Source: Gentiana macrophylla (taxonomy: Eukaryota > Streptophyta > Magnoliopsida > Gentianales > Gentianaceae). Taken from it: DNA of 64,000 nucleotides. Where the stretch lies: positions 1 through 64,000 of the forward strand of contig JAOBSW010000888.1 in the NCBI GenBank assembly GCA_026214975.1, read 5' to 3'. Every line of letters begins with the position of its first letter. The first letter of the stretch is position 1. Made by a program: the position numbers and the translations under genes. Positions 34,727-46,127 of the stretch are shown here, piece after piece. A model generated the notes under the pieces. It saw nothing but the letters and a program-made list of their open reading frames with translations, was not told where the DNA came from and searched no databases.

Positions 34727-35633
34727 GGTGTGAGTGGCAGAAGCATCAACCTTGCAGCACTTAGCAAAAACACGACATAGAATGTCATCCTTCCAAAGTA
34801 GTGAATTGTCACATAAACATTCGAAAATCAAACTTAGAAAAGTAAATTAATCAACAAAATCACAAATCTTTTTTACCATGTCCAAGATAATAATAAATAA
34901 AGTACTTGCAATTTTTAGTGTTGGCCAATAAGACAGATCAACAGAGAAAAGAAGTGTTCATCTTTTACGATTAATTAGAGAAGTAACCGAGTTCATACGT
35001 ACCTGGAATCCCACAATCACATGTGAACACCTTCCATTCTACTATTTGGTGAATTCCTCCCGAGCTCTTTCAATCTTAGCACTTTCGTCGGCCATTCTGA
35101 CATTGGGATAATACTTCTGAATAAATCTGCCCACAAATAGATCACAACATAAAACCAAGATTATTACAAAATGCAACAATCAAACCGAGATGCAAATCAC
35201 AGTGTATATATTATCCTAAAAACCTAGATACAAATCATAACATAAAAAGCAAAATTATTACAAAAGTAGTAAAAGAGAATACAAACTGCCTCACATTGGT
35301 TTAGCTAACACCCTTAGCATCTTAGCTTAGATTTATCTTCTCTGGATTAGTTTTATGTGCTCTGGGCAATTTCTACAGGTATTTGAGACAGGTGAATTCA
35401 TGAACTCAATCAACCAATAAATCCATCCATAAACCACAAAAATAGATGTATAATATTACATCAATGAACAAAGGTGAAAATAAAAATATAAACAAAAATG
35501 AATTCACCGAATTACCATTAGAATTGATTAGTTGGTGGTAAAGTTTGATCCTCTCTTCAAGACCACGTTCGTAAGCACTTTTCGGCTGACTGGATGAGAC
35601 ACAGTATAGCAGAGAGGGGCATCTGAAAATGAA
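34727..35633 (-). pseudogene. Exon-like fragments of an unrecognised gene
   Basis: Three islands with coding character on minus. 35533-35633 follows a good acceptor (TTCATTTTCAG) and reads SSSQPKSAYERGLEERIKLY and onward to a donor (AATG|GTAATTC). 35038-35137 follows GTGGGCAG and reads FIQKYYPNVRMADESAKIER and on to a stop. 34727-34800 reads FGRMTFYVVFLLSAARLMLL. The islands could be exons of one short gene or host fragments carried by a Helitron or MULE. I do not recognise the family and cannot join them in one frame. Confidence 0.3.
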
Positions 35634-36089
35634 GCAGAAAGTGGACACCATGCAATGTCAGACACGCTTGAATCACATGTTCTTTGTAATTGTTGCTAAT
35701 TGTCCCTCAGTACATCATTTTAAGTTTTCCATGTTGGAAAATCAAGGAAATGATTTCATAACATTGCAGACAAACAATAACCTGTGTTGGAAAAGCAAGG
35801 AAATGATTAAATTACATGTATTTCTAGAAGCAAAAGAGCGGAGAAACAAAAAGTAAACAAAGAGGGTAATTAAACATAACTTTGATGACAGTGCATCATC
35901 TGTGAAGATTCAATAAACATAATTTCACGAAAAGTAAATTTGACGCCCCTGTGCTCCACAGATTATTAGCGTGATGGTGTTTCAAAATGGGAACCTATAC
36001 AAATATCTGAAATTTATGCAGACTAAAAGAACAAACAATGGACTAACAACATCATTCATTACGTGATTTAAAGAAACAACATCAACTTT

Positions 36090-36390
36090 ATTACCTGAAA
36101 TCATCAAGCCCACATCTCGATCTGAAGCATAATAACTTGAATCGTTGAATGATATGTGCAAGGATGGCTGATTTCTTAATTTTTTAGCCAAAATTTCATG
36201 AAGAAAAACCTTTGAAATACTGAGCTATCATATCGATCTAAAAACAACAAAATGTTTGAATTATCAACCTTATTACGAAATCATGAAGCCCACATCCCGA
36301 TCTGAAGCCTAAGAACTTGAATGGACAAATGGTTTCTGTAAGGATAGTGATTCTCTGAAGAACCAGCCTTTGAAATACTCTGCTGATGGA
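36090..36390. repeat. Diverged direct duplication, ~182-bp spacing
   Basis: GAAATCATCAAGCCCACATC and onward (36099) recurs as GAAATCATGAAGCCCACATC (36281), followed in both by CGATCTGAAGC and AACTTGAAT. No coding sequence. Confidence 0.7.
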
Positions 36391-37158
36391 TTTTTCGTGC
36401 CGACCTGAGTTTTTTTTTTACTTTCTCATTAATATGGAATTTGTTGGGGTTGTTTTCATTTTCCCGGAAAATATGTAATACTAACCGTGAAGAGTACTGA
36501 CTCCGGGAAGATATGGAATTTTTGAGGTTGATAGGATTTTACGCTCTGTTCCGCTCTTTAAAAAAATGGTATTTTTAGGTAGTTGCGTTAGTGGGGAGAG
36601 GTTGAGGTTAGTGGGGCGCCGAAGGTTTGTTATTTGTGTATAAATCTGAATCTGATAAAACGTAAGAAACATATTTGGAATTTGTTTCTAGAGGGGAGGG
36701 GGAAACCCGGGTTTGGACAAAATTACCCCCAGAAAACCGCTACAGTTATTAACCATTACACAAAAACGTGAAACGGAACGATGCACGCCCTCTCGGAAGA
36801 AAAACAGAAAAAACTGAAGATCATTGATTCGAAGAAGATAAACTGCATAATCCGAAACCAAATCAAGGAAGAAAACCGGAACAATATCACAGAAAAAAAA
36901 ATCTCGATTCATACAGTGACGGAACAATGGCAAGGAGGAAGCAAGTAATTTCAGCAGAAAAGAGAAGAGCAGCAGCACAAAAATCAAAGAAAGGAGCAAA
37001 AAAGAAGAAGAAAGCTGGGTAAGTATCTATTCAAACTGAACATGCAACAAAAAATATGATTTTCTGTACTGAATAGCAATTTTAGGGCATAAGTATAGAC
37101 ATTGGGTGAAATTGTACTTGAAATCATAGTAGAGAGTGTTTTCTATCTTGCATTATAA

Positions 37159-37950
37159 TGTTATGTAAATATGAAGTGATTGCATTTTGATACAAATAAT
37201 TTCGTGTTTACAAACTTGGAACTAAATTGCAATAAGTAATGGATAAGTATAATGTCATCGTATAAGGAATCAAACCAGACCTGTAAATCAGAAGCCTGTG
37301 TTTTTTTCCGAATGAAAACTTTGATGTCACTGCATAATAAGGTTGAAAACATCATGGCATTGCATTCAAAAGAAGTAGAATGTCATGTAAATGAATAAGG
37401 AGTCCGCTTTATACTGCATTATAATGTTATGTAAAGATGAATTGACTAGATTGTGATAGAAATAAGTTTTGTGTGTGCAAGCTTGGAACTAAATTGCAGT
37501 AAGTAATAGATAAGTATAATGTCACTGCATAAGGAGTCAAGCCAGACCTGTAAAATAGAAGGCTGTGTTTTTATTCGAATGAAAACTCTGATGTCACTGC
37601 AGAATAAGGTTGAAAACATCATGTCATTGCATTCAAAAGAAGTAGAATGTCATATCAATGAATAAGAGGCCACTTTATACTTCATATTAATGTTATATAA
37701 AGATGAAGTCACTATATTGTGATACAAATAAGTTTTGTGTGTACATCAGTGCAACTAAATTGCAGTAAGTAATAGAGAAGTATAATGTCACTGCATAAGG
37801 AATCAAGCCAGACCTGTAAATTACATGCCTGTGTTTTTATTTGAATGAGAACTCTGATGTCACTTCATAATAAGGTTGAAAACATCATGTCATTGCATTC
37901 AAAAGAAGTAGAATGTCATGTCAATGAATAATGAGTACACTTTATGAAAA
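37159..37950. repeat. Three tandem copies of a ~266-bp unit in intron 1 of the Ulp1-like gene
   Basis: Units start near 37159, 37427 and 37691 with GTTATGTAAA(T/G)ATGAA(G/T). Each contains AACTAAATTGCA(A/G)TAAGTAAT, a TGTCACTGCATAAGG-type word, CCAGACCTGTAAAT and ATTGCATTCAAAAGAAGTAG. The copies differ by scattered substitutions. Confidence 0.9.
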
Positions 37951-38169
37951 GTTGTTGAAGTGCAAACATGAGGCCACTGAAAAATTATGGCGAGAGGTGT
38001 AGACATTGGACAAAATTGTAGTTCACTATATCATAATAAAAAAAATCATGATATTGTATACACAAGAAAAAGAATGACAAGTTTAAAGTTGTTCAAGTGA
38101 GAAATTTCATGTCACTGCATTATAACTTTGAGAATATCATATGAGTAGGTACATAACTTTTTGGAATAA

Positions 38170-38440
38170 AAACTCTGATGTCACTCAAGGCAGAGGGGTA
38201 AATTACATGGATGTGTTTTTATTCGAATGAAAACTCTGATGTCACCTTGCATAAGGAATCAAGGAAGAGTGTAAATTACATGTCTGTGTTTTTATTAGGA
38301 AGAAAAATCTGTCATCCTTTGATAAGGAATCAAGGCAGACGTGTAAATTACATGTCTGTGTTTTTATTAATTAGAATGAAAACTCTGATGTAACTCAATA
38401 AGGAATCAAGGCAGATGTGTAAATAACATATCACTGCATG
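38170..38440. repeat. Four short tandem units of ~65-75 bp
   Basis: GTAAATTACATG(T/G)(C/A)TGTGTTTTT followed by GAATGAAAACTCTGATGT and AAGGAATCAAGG(C/A)AGA recurs near 38200, 38273, 38343 and 38418. The units are shortened derivatives of the 266-bp repeat just upstream. Confidence 0.8.
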
Positions 38441-41076
38441 AACTAACCCATGTTATTTTGTTTTTTACAGGACAAGAGAACAATACAGATCAACACTCAA
38501 CAGTATGCATCAGATATTCGATGACATAAAATGACATATAACTGAAGAGCATCGAAAAGTAATGAAGAAAAATCCATTTAGATATTTGTTGGATGCATTT
38601 GAAAAGAAAATGATTATAATGGAGAAAAAGAAGAATAAGATCTTTGGATGAGCTAATAATGGCATACAACAAAGAAAAGGGGTTCAAGATTGGAAAGGAC
38701 CATCACATGCCAACAAGAAATGATGTGAAGCTCATATTTGCAATAGAAGATGGAAACAATGAGGTAGGGGACATGAGCAATAACTCAAAAAAGGAGATAA
38801 CAATTCAGAAAAGATTGTTCTCTGATGTTGACAGAATAAAGATAAGTGGGGTGAAAGAACTAATAAAGGAAATAGTAAAAAAAACTGATTCAACATCAGT
38901 TGAAGACACGGTGAAACTACTTTGTCTTCTACTACTTGCAATAGTCTTCTTCGCTACATCGTGAGCGTAACATACCATGGTCATTCCTATCATATGTCGA
39001 TGACTTGAGTAATTTAAGCTCATTTGATTGGTCATCTCAAATACTCAAAGAACAATGAGAATGGTCTTAATAAAAATGGTCGCATGCAAGATATGTAAAC
39101 AGATGCCTTTGTGTTCCTCGCTGGTATGTTCACTCACTCAACATCCGATTATAATTGTATTTCTTTACAAAATCTAATTTGAAACCAATGTCACTACATT
39201 ATAATCCATATTTATCTCTTTGGTGTGCTACTGAAGATCAGTTCTCATGAGCACACGAGACATCATAGAAGATCTTGTCAAGTAGAAAATTGAAAAAATA
39301 GCAGCACAGGAAAAGAAAAGTTTGGCACACACATGGATTCCAAGGATAAAAAAGTGGAACCTAAGAAAATTGCAAGATATTCTGACAAAAACAAAGCTCC
39401 AAAACATGGGCGAACATCAGGTAAATATTAAGAATGTCATTGTCTCTCAAATTTCATGGTCGGTAAATGGTCACTGCATTGTTATTGCATGTCACTGCAA
39501 TGAAATATACTGCACTGCGTTCTTGTTGTAGTTCTTTGTTTAATAACAAAGAATACTTGTATGTGAGTCCATGATAAAAGAAATAACTGAATACTTTCAT
39601 AATGCAAAATGAAAGCAGTTCAATGTCAAGAATCGCTCCAACATTGGTGAGTTCCTCCTCATACAAAGCTTGGCAAAAACCAAGAGGCAGAAGCGATCCA
39701 CAAGGTGCGGATGATGAAATGACAGCTGAAGAGGATGAAAGAAATTCTGAAAGTGATGATAATGAAGAGGATGAAAGAAATTCTAAAACTGATGATCATG
39801 AAGAGCGTGACCGTGGAGAGGAAAGCATGGAAACAGAAGGAAAAGAGAGATGAGCAAAAGCACATGAAAGAAATTCAGAAAGTGTTGAACATGAATGTGC
39901 GAGAGATAGCATGGAAAAAGAAGAAGAACAGGGGCAATCAGAAGAGCATGAAACAAATTCTGAAATTGATGATATTGAATATGGAGAGGATGGAATGGAA
40001 GCAGAACCAAGTGAGTGGCAATCTGAAGCCAATGAGGAAGAAATGGAACCACAACAACACAATGAAGAGGTACAAGAACAACACACTCCTAAACAAGCAC
40101 ACAAATTTACAACTAAATATGGAAGAACTCCATCATTCAGATTGCTGACACCAACACCAACACCATCACCACCAATTGTAAAACTACTTTTTCCATTTTT
40201 ACCACCAAAGACAATCAAAACAAAAATTATGTCACTGCACTTAAAATTCACATTTGCTACAACTGGTGCAGGATGTGCAGGATGAAGTTCAAGAGATAAA
40301 ACAGCAAAACATCACCTTGTCAAGAGCATTAGAAGATGCCAACATCAAAATTGCAGAACTAAAGCAAGCCATGGTAATGACAACTACAAAGTACTAAAAG
40401 CCCCAATGCAGTGACATTACATGATGTCACTGCATCACATAATGTCACTGAAAATAGAAAACAATGGTTACACTAAGAAGGAAGCTCTTAAAACGTGCAG
40501 GTTTACTTAAGCCTAACTACCACATATTGGGTATGCATACAAAACTGATTTGAATAACTAGCTTCCAGTTCACATTTATAATCTCATGAAATTGCAATGT
40601 GCAGGAAATATTTGAAGAGATTGAGCGCGACAAAACCTATAGAAATGAGAAAACGGTCGAGATGCTGGACATAATACATCAAGGGAGCAAAGTTTTCCTC
40701 CCGTTATGCTGTATGGGATTAGAGCCAATGCCATACCACTGGGTACTCCTAACATACACTTTAGGAGACACCACATGGAAAATGCATCATTCGGCAGCGG
40801 TGAAGCCAGACATACCCGACGTATTCATCAAAGATTGCGAAATTATAGTAAGTTATCAAAGAAATCATGATAAAAACTGCATCTTCTGTCACTAAATTTA
40901 CTCTCACTGCATTTTCTTCACAAAATCATGCAATATAACAAAAAAAATTGCACATGTACTACTCTTATTTTGCAGTTAGAGATGCTTTCACAAGCCATTG
41001 AACCGAACAGCCAGCAACCGAGAATAGCAACGAAAGTCGAAAAGGTTGAAAACATACATTTACAAGATAATCAAAC

Positions 41077-42404
41077 GTAAGTCTGAATGCAATTCTTAAC
41101 ATAATGACCATAACTAACGATACACAATAATAACAGAAACATTGAAATGTAATGCAAGAACTGTGCCCTATACTTGTCATATTACATCTACAAGTTAGCA
41201 CAAGATTTGAAAATTCCACCACAACTGGAAAATTAACAAAGTGTAGATTCGGATGAATGATTCTAATTTCATTAGTATTAATGATTTCACATTGGGAACT
41301 AAAATAGCTGTAGATTCTACTTGTTTTGACTATTCTACTTGTTTTTCTATGTTGATGGTCAATCATTTATATGAACTAGTTGAAAAGTAGACTATCATAA
41401 GGCGAGAAGAGTTTTATTGATGGTTTATAAGCGATGGTTCATTTTGTGTGAAATGGATCATAAATGTTTGATGGTTCATGTTTTTCATAAAATGCTAGTA
41501 AAGTTTCTAATTGTTTTGCATTCATTGTTAACATTCAAGTGATTGCATGAAAACAATAAGAGGACAAGGAATTAACTTGAAATGCATGTTAATTCAGATG
41601 CGATGTGACAACGATGTCATGCACTCAAGATCTAAAAACATTTCAATTCATTCGAGAAAAATATACAAAGATACAAATGACAGTAACAGATGAGGGGATA
41701 AAAAGAAGCAAAAATCATTCACATTCAGTATATAATAAACCTCATTCTATATAATGTTGTAAAATACAAAAGATTCAATGGTTCATAATTACTAATTCAT
41801 ATTTGATGGTTCATTGTATTTTGAGAAATTGGAAATCGTTGATGGTTCATGTTCTTGTGCATTGATTTCTAATTGTTTGTCGATTCTTCGTTAAATGCAT
41901 AAGAATTTCTATGCAAAATGCATCTTCATAAAGATCTTGATGACAACCGATGTCACCGCCTCACTAAAACAATCATTTCAATGAAATCACTAAACAAACA
42001 CAAACAGAGAAACATCACTAACACGTTGTGCATAAAAAACAAATGCAAATGACTTCACAATAACTATATAATGAGATCTTTACAATGAATACAATAGCAA
42101 ATGAATGAATTACAACTCTTGGCACTCCATACACAAAAAATGCGAGGACACTCAAGTCAACGCATTCATTACATCTTCAATTTAGTAACAATACAAAAAC
42201 ACCAATGACAAGCATATATAAGGAATAAAAATGATTACAAATATAAAAGCAATAAGCATAAAATACATAATAAAGATCTGTGCATTAGTACTAAACTCAA
42301 TCTACATACTGATGTAATAACAGTAATGTCACTGCATTAGGGAAATCTCACAAATCATCGATATTAAATCCAAAAGTCGACGATTACAAAACCAGGAAAG
42401 TAGA
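41077..42404. other. Non-coding spacer with dispersed GATGGTTCAT words
   Basis: No gene was seen. TGATGGTTCAT or a close variant occurs near 41430, 41467, 41777, 41804 and 41840. TGTCACTGCATTAGG lies at 42330. It separates the convergent Ulp1-like gene and MULE transposase remnant. Confidence 0.5.
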
Positions 42405-42613
42405 TTAACTATCGAGTAAGACGAGCAAAACAACCCTTCTTATGATGGCCAAAGTCATGGCAATGACTACATTGGATAACATGAGTTGACGTCTCACCAC
42501 GAGATCGAAGACGCTTTTCCGGGGCCTACCAGGCTGTTTCTTCGGAACGGGTGGAAGCACAATAAGATCTTCAGAATTGTTCTTCAAAAAATGGACCAAG
42601 AATTGGCTGTACT
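42405..42613 (-). pseudogene. MULE transposase C-terminus (zinc knuckle)
   Basis: The minus strand reads VPKKQPGRPRK, then after a one-base loss an RGETSTHVIQCSHCHDFGHH and KKGCFARLTR ending in a stop at 42407. The C-x2-C-x4-H-x4-C spacing (CSHCHDFGHHKKGC) is the CCHC zinc knuckle found at the end of plant mudrA-type transposases. It is cut from the rest of the gene (44337-44848) by solo LTR D. Confidence 0.8.
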
Positions 42614-44331
42614 TGATGAGCTTTAAATCTACCCTATCAAAAACAATTTATAATGACTCGAAACTGCGGGTAAACTAACTCTCTAACCGGCAGTGTACCG
42701 GGTCGATTGCTAGAATAGCTACAGGAGTACGAGGTCGAACCCAATGGAAAAGTGTTTGTGAGTACCAAAGCAAACTTCAAACTTAGTCTAGGAAAATCGA
42801 TGGTTGAAAAGGTTTATACAACTACAACGACATTAAAGCGATTAGCAACGAAGTTTAACTAAGGGAGAGGGACATAGCCGAACCATGATCCAAATAGCTA
42901 ATTTCAACCCCAAGGATAGACAAAACCGGGAGTGTGCAATATGACAAAAGAACTCTTGCATTCAATTTCACGGGTGCGTGCTCCTAAATCCGGTGTTAAG
43001 GTCTGAACAACTCTCATTTAACACCCTATGTCATGTTAACTACCCTTCCCTTTAGAAGATTCACTAACAAGACATGATACGCACTAGAGCCGCTTAAACG
43101 TTAAAACGAGTAACCTCACTTTGGGCCCGGGCTTAACAACTAAGCCGGGTCTACGCCGCGATCCTAGAACCCCTTTTCCCACATCTCTCTATCTGAACAA
43201 CTCTTTAGATTGATGTGTGTGACTTTGACCTAGGTAGCTAATCTAGCCCAAATCCGTTATAACAAGTTCTAAGACGTGAAATATGCAAGATACAACAATA
43301 AAAAACACTACCCACTCCCAATTTCATCACCCAAAGGGTGATTTCACCAAATTTCACATGATTCGACTATGTTAATTTTAGCTACACATTATAAAGCATG
43401 AAATAACAATCAAGGAAGAGATTAAAGCCATAAAACAAGAAAATAAGTGAAATTGATTACCGAAAATGTAGAAATTCGAGTTTACATCAAGCTCCTTCCA
43501 CACCCATGTCACTTGGGAAGAAGAAGATGAACCAAAAGCTATGCAAAATCCAAGATTCTTCAACTAAAACTAAGCTAGACTATCATTAAACTAAGTAAAT
43601 TTGAAGTAGAAATGAGTCTAAAGAGCCAAAAGGGAAGATTTCGAGCCGAGCTAAGAGTTAGGGTTCTTAGAGGGTGAAGTGTGTTGAAAATCTGTGTAAA
43701 AATGTATATATAGGTGGGAAAAATCTGCAAAAACGACCCCAACGCGCGCGTTTCAGCTCCAAAGACTCTGTACATGAAAAAGCGTCAAACGCGCGTTTGA
43801 AAGCTCCAAACGCGCGTTTGAGATGATGCAGTTTTCTGCTGCAGTAAAACCATGATATCTTCACGTGTAGAACTCCGATTCGAGTGATTCAAAGTGCGTT
43901 GGAAAGCTATTTCAATTATCTACAACTTTCATGAAGATACCATGACCAGAAAATGCCTCCATAATAGGTCAAAATGCTGCTGAACAGAACAGAGCATGAA
44001 GATACCAACTATTTTTCTTCCTTTTCTTCATTCTTGCACCTTGATCATACTTCTCATCATAGATCTTCGCCTTCCGGGTTCTCGAGACACCTAGACCCTA
44101 CAATCTCATGAACGAACAAGACACAAAAACGATTCCGGAGGGTAAAAGTGCTCGGGAAAGGGTTAATATCACTAAAAAGAGGTAGTAAACCATCAAAGCG
44201 ACGGATTTACTCCCCGTGCTATAAACTCACGATATTACCCAAAAACGGTTTAAAAACACCGTGAATGTGCTAAAAGTGGGATAAACGGGGGTGGAAAATG
44301 CACCGGAATCATGTAAAGTTGACTCCCATCA
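42614..44331 (-). mobile_element. Solo LTR of family 'DJ', copy D
   Basis: 1718 bp, reading TGATGGGAGTCAAC (44331) to GCTCATCA (42614) on minus. A perfect 5-bp TSD GTACT flanks it at 42609-42613 and 44332-44336. The sister copy is 11454-13742. A TATA box on minus (CCTATATATACAT near 43705) lies just downstream of two G+C-rich palindromes (43785-43800, 43807-43820). It splits a MULE transposase gene. No gag/pol. Confidence 0.85.
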
Positions 44332-44336
44332 GTACT

Positions 44337-44848
44337 CCAAAATCATATGAATCAACATAGGACTGTGTCAAAAAACAAGGGTCGACGTACTCATTCAAAA
44401 GGAAAATTGTACTCCTAATCACAGCCAATCCATGAATACATGGATAGCCATTCCGTTGCCAGTATGCCACTCCTTGCATGAGCAAGCATGGATATCCAAA
44501 TTAACACTTGCCGGCGGAGATAAAAAAACCTCATACTTATATTAACTACAACTAGCAAAACCAAAGCGACTCCCTGAATCCAGCAGCTTAGACAAAATAG
44601 AATCAACTTTTGGACAGATCAAAGACTTGAATGATGTTGCAGCAGCACGCTTATCTGAGAATCTTGTCATGATCTTGATACGAATGCCATCAACCATATT
44701 CAACACAAGAAGGTGCCTCTCCTTAAATATCCAAGCATTAAACGACCCAACCAAAGTAGAAGCAGTATGACCATACCGACAACCTTCAAAATAAGCATTG
44801 GCCCAATTCTTCGGAGCTAAATTCGCAAAGAACATTTTGCATGCTCTT
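44337..44848 (-). pseudogene. MULE transposase, post-catalytic and SWIM-finger remnant
   Basis: The minus strand reads APKNWANAYFEGCRYGHTAS, FKERHLLVLNMVDGIRIKIM and LICPKVDSILSKLLDSGSRF, the stretch that follows the DDE domain in plant MULE transposases. Shifted frames then give HACSCKEWHTGNG, the first half (C-x-C) of a SWIM zinc finger whose C-x-H half is mutated. The upstream catalytic domain is cut off at 44848 by LTR G1. Confidence 0.8.
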
Positions 44849-45421
44849 TGTTAGGTGTAGTGTCACGAATGACAATTTTGTAATTGTTTTATTTAAATAA
44901 ATGACATAATTATATTTTCATTTTATTATTTGCATTTATGCTTATATTATACACTGCTGAAAACCCTAAGTATATCGGTATGTAATCACATAACTCAGTG
45001 TTTGGCATACACACGAGGATTGAGTTAGTGATGATATGCTTAAAACTAGTTAGTCCGTGGTGATTTAATCAGAGTATGGGTCTCATGATTAATATACCAA
45101 TAATGCGCCCAGAACACTTTAGGTGTGAAAGTCTTATCCGGACTGTCGGTAATAGGGTACATAGTGAGGCATTTATATATGATGATAATCATATAGAGCT
45201 GGACCGATTTGATTTGAGTTCTCGATATAATTCCGTGATCGAGAAGTCTTATCGAATCACAAGATGATCATATATGGATTAATCTCAATCCTGAGGTGAT
45301 CACAGACGACTGCTTAGACTAGGGTAGGGTTTGATGCGTTAGTAAGGATCACTTCATAGTATGTGGTCCAACACTTCTCGTTGGCTCTATTTTAGGATGA
45401 GTGAGTAGTCATGTGCTATCG
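44849..45421 (+). mobile_element. LTR fragment of family 'GH', copy G1
   Basis: It begins TGTTAGGTGTAGTGTC and matches, inverted, the first ~570 bp of the solo LTR at 54825-56678: GACTGTCGGTAATAGGGTAC, TGATCATATATGGATTAATC, GTGGTCCAACACTTCTC. It stops abruptly where a different LTR-like sequence starts at ~45422. Confidence 0.75.
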
Positions 45422-46122
45422 ATGTATAACATTTATATGATAAAATTACGATATTTTATATATTTTATCAACTCTTTCTATATAAAATATAAGAAATTAT
45501 AACGATAATCTTATGTAATATCAATAGTTATGAATAAGTCTAAAATAATATAAAAATCTAGTAAAAGTAATAAAAAGTTATAAATTTTGTACCGGTTTAG
45601 TAACCGGAGTGTCGTGTCAGATTTACGTGGGTATTTTTGGCGTTTTATTGCAGATTTTTAGATAAACCAAAACTCCGAGTGACAAAACTTTTTGAAGTCA
45701 AATCATATCTTTTGAAGGGTATAAGGAAGTTTCGCAAGTTTAAAAATTCAAGTGGATCAACGGTTCGTGGTACCATTATCGATTTATATCTTCAACGAAC
45801 AAATGGCACATCAAAAAGGATAAAAGTTATAGATATTTTAAAGAGCTTTCCAACGCTTCTTGAATTATGTCATTTGGAGATCCAGAGCTCAAGTTATGAT
45901 TTTATCAAGTTTCAGATCAAGATTTGGAAAAATGCTACCCGGATCAATCCGGATTAACCCCGGATCGATCCGGCTTATCTGATAAGGAAGTAATGATGAT
46001 TAGCACATGGTTTTGCAGAGGATAAGCCTATGGGATAATTTATTTTATTCCCGGATCGATCCGGCTTCTTCTCGGATCGATCCGGCTTGACCCAAATTGC
46101 CTATAAATAGGGCATTCATGCA
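45422..46122 (+). mobile_element. U3-like part of an unassigned LTR with TATA box, split by the Athila-like element
   Basis: It starts near TGTATAACATTTATATG and carries three CCGGATCGATCCGG-type palindromes (45960-45973, 46051-46064, 46072-46085), then a TATA box CTATAAATAGG at 46101-46111. The R/U5 side resumes at 54478 after the inserted element; the duplicated target GACAG marks the join. No partner LTR was identified and the outer ends are uncertain. Confidence 0.55.
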
Positions 46123-46127
46123 GACAG

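Larger units (their letters stand above)
36927..41076 (+). pseudogene. Decayed multi-exon gene with Ulp1-like (C48) protease segment, probably MULE-borne
   Basis: Supported exons: 36927-37018 (MARRKQVISAEKRRAAAQKS then a Lys tract); 38471 onward (TREQYRSTLNSMHQIFDDIK, an in-frame TGA, then FRYLLDAFEKK, a frameshift, then GFKIGKDHHMPTRNDVKLIF up to VKLLCLLLLAIVFFATS near 38960); ~39240-39419; ~39598-39853 (acidic repeats ERNSESDDNEED and ERNSKTDDHEE); 40272-40373 (coiled coil); 40605-40847 (81 codons, KVFLPLCCMGLEPMPYHWVL, DTTWKMHH); 40976-41076. The HW of YHWVLL fits the catalytic His of C48 proteases. The expected Asp/Asn position is occupied by HH, and no exon with the Cys box was found, so activity is unlikely. 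Kaonashi MULEs are known to carry Ulp1-like genes next to mudrA, and a mudrA remnant faces this gene at 42.4-44.8 kb. Confidence 0.7.

Noticed and set aside
36688..36999. Hydrophobic Leu-rich minus ORF
   Set aside because: Antisense shadow of the Lys/Ala-rich first exon of the Ulp1-like gene.
37159..38440. Regular repeats considered as a CRISPR-like array
   Set aside because: Units are 65-266 bp tandem copies without unique spacers, in a plant intron.
39659..40251. Minus ORFs rich in Ser, Cys and Phe, and alternate + frame ORF at 39735-40148
   Set aside because: Shadows of the acidic-repeat exon; GAA/GAT-rich sequence stays open in many frames.
45076..45267. ORF shared with 56211-56456 (MGLMIN, YDDNHIELDRFDLSSRY)
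   Set aside because: The two copies look conserved only because both are LTR sequence of one family; no known protein, and frames break in each.
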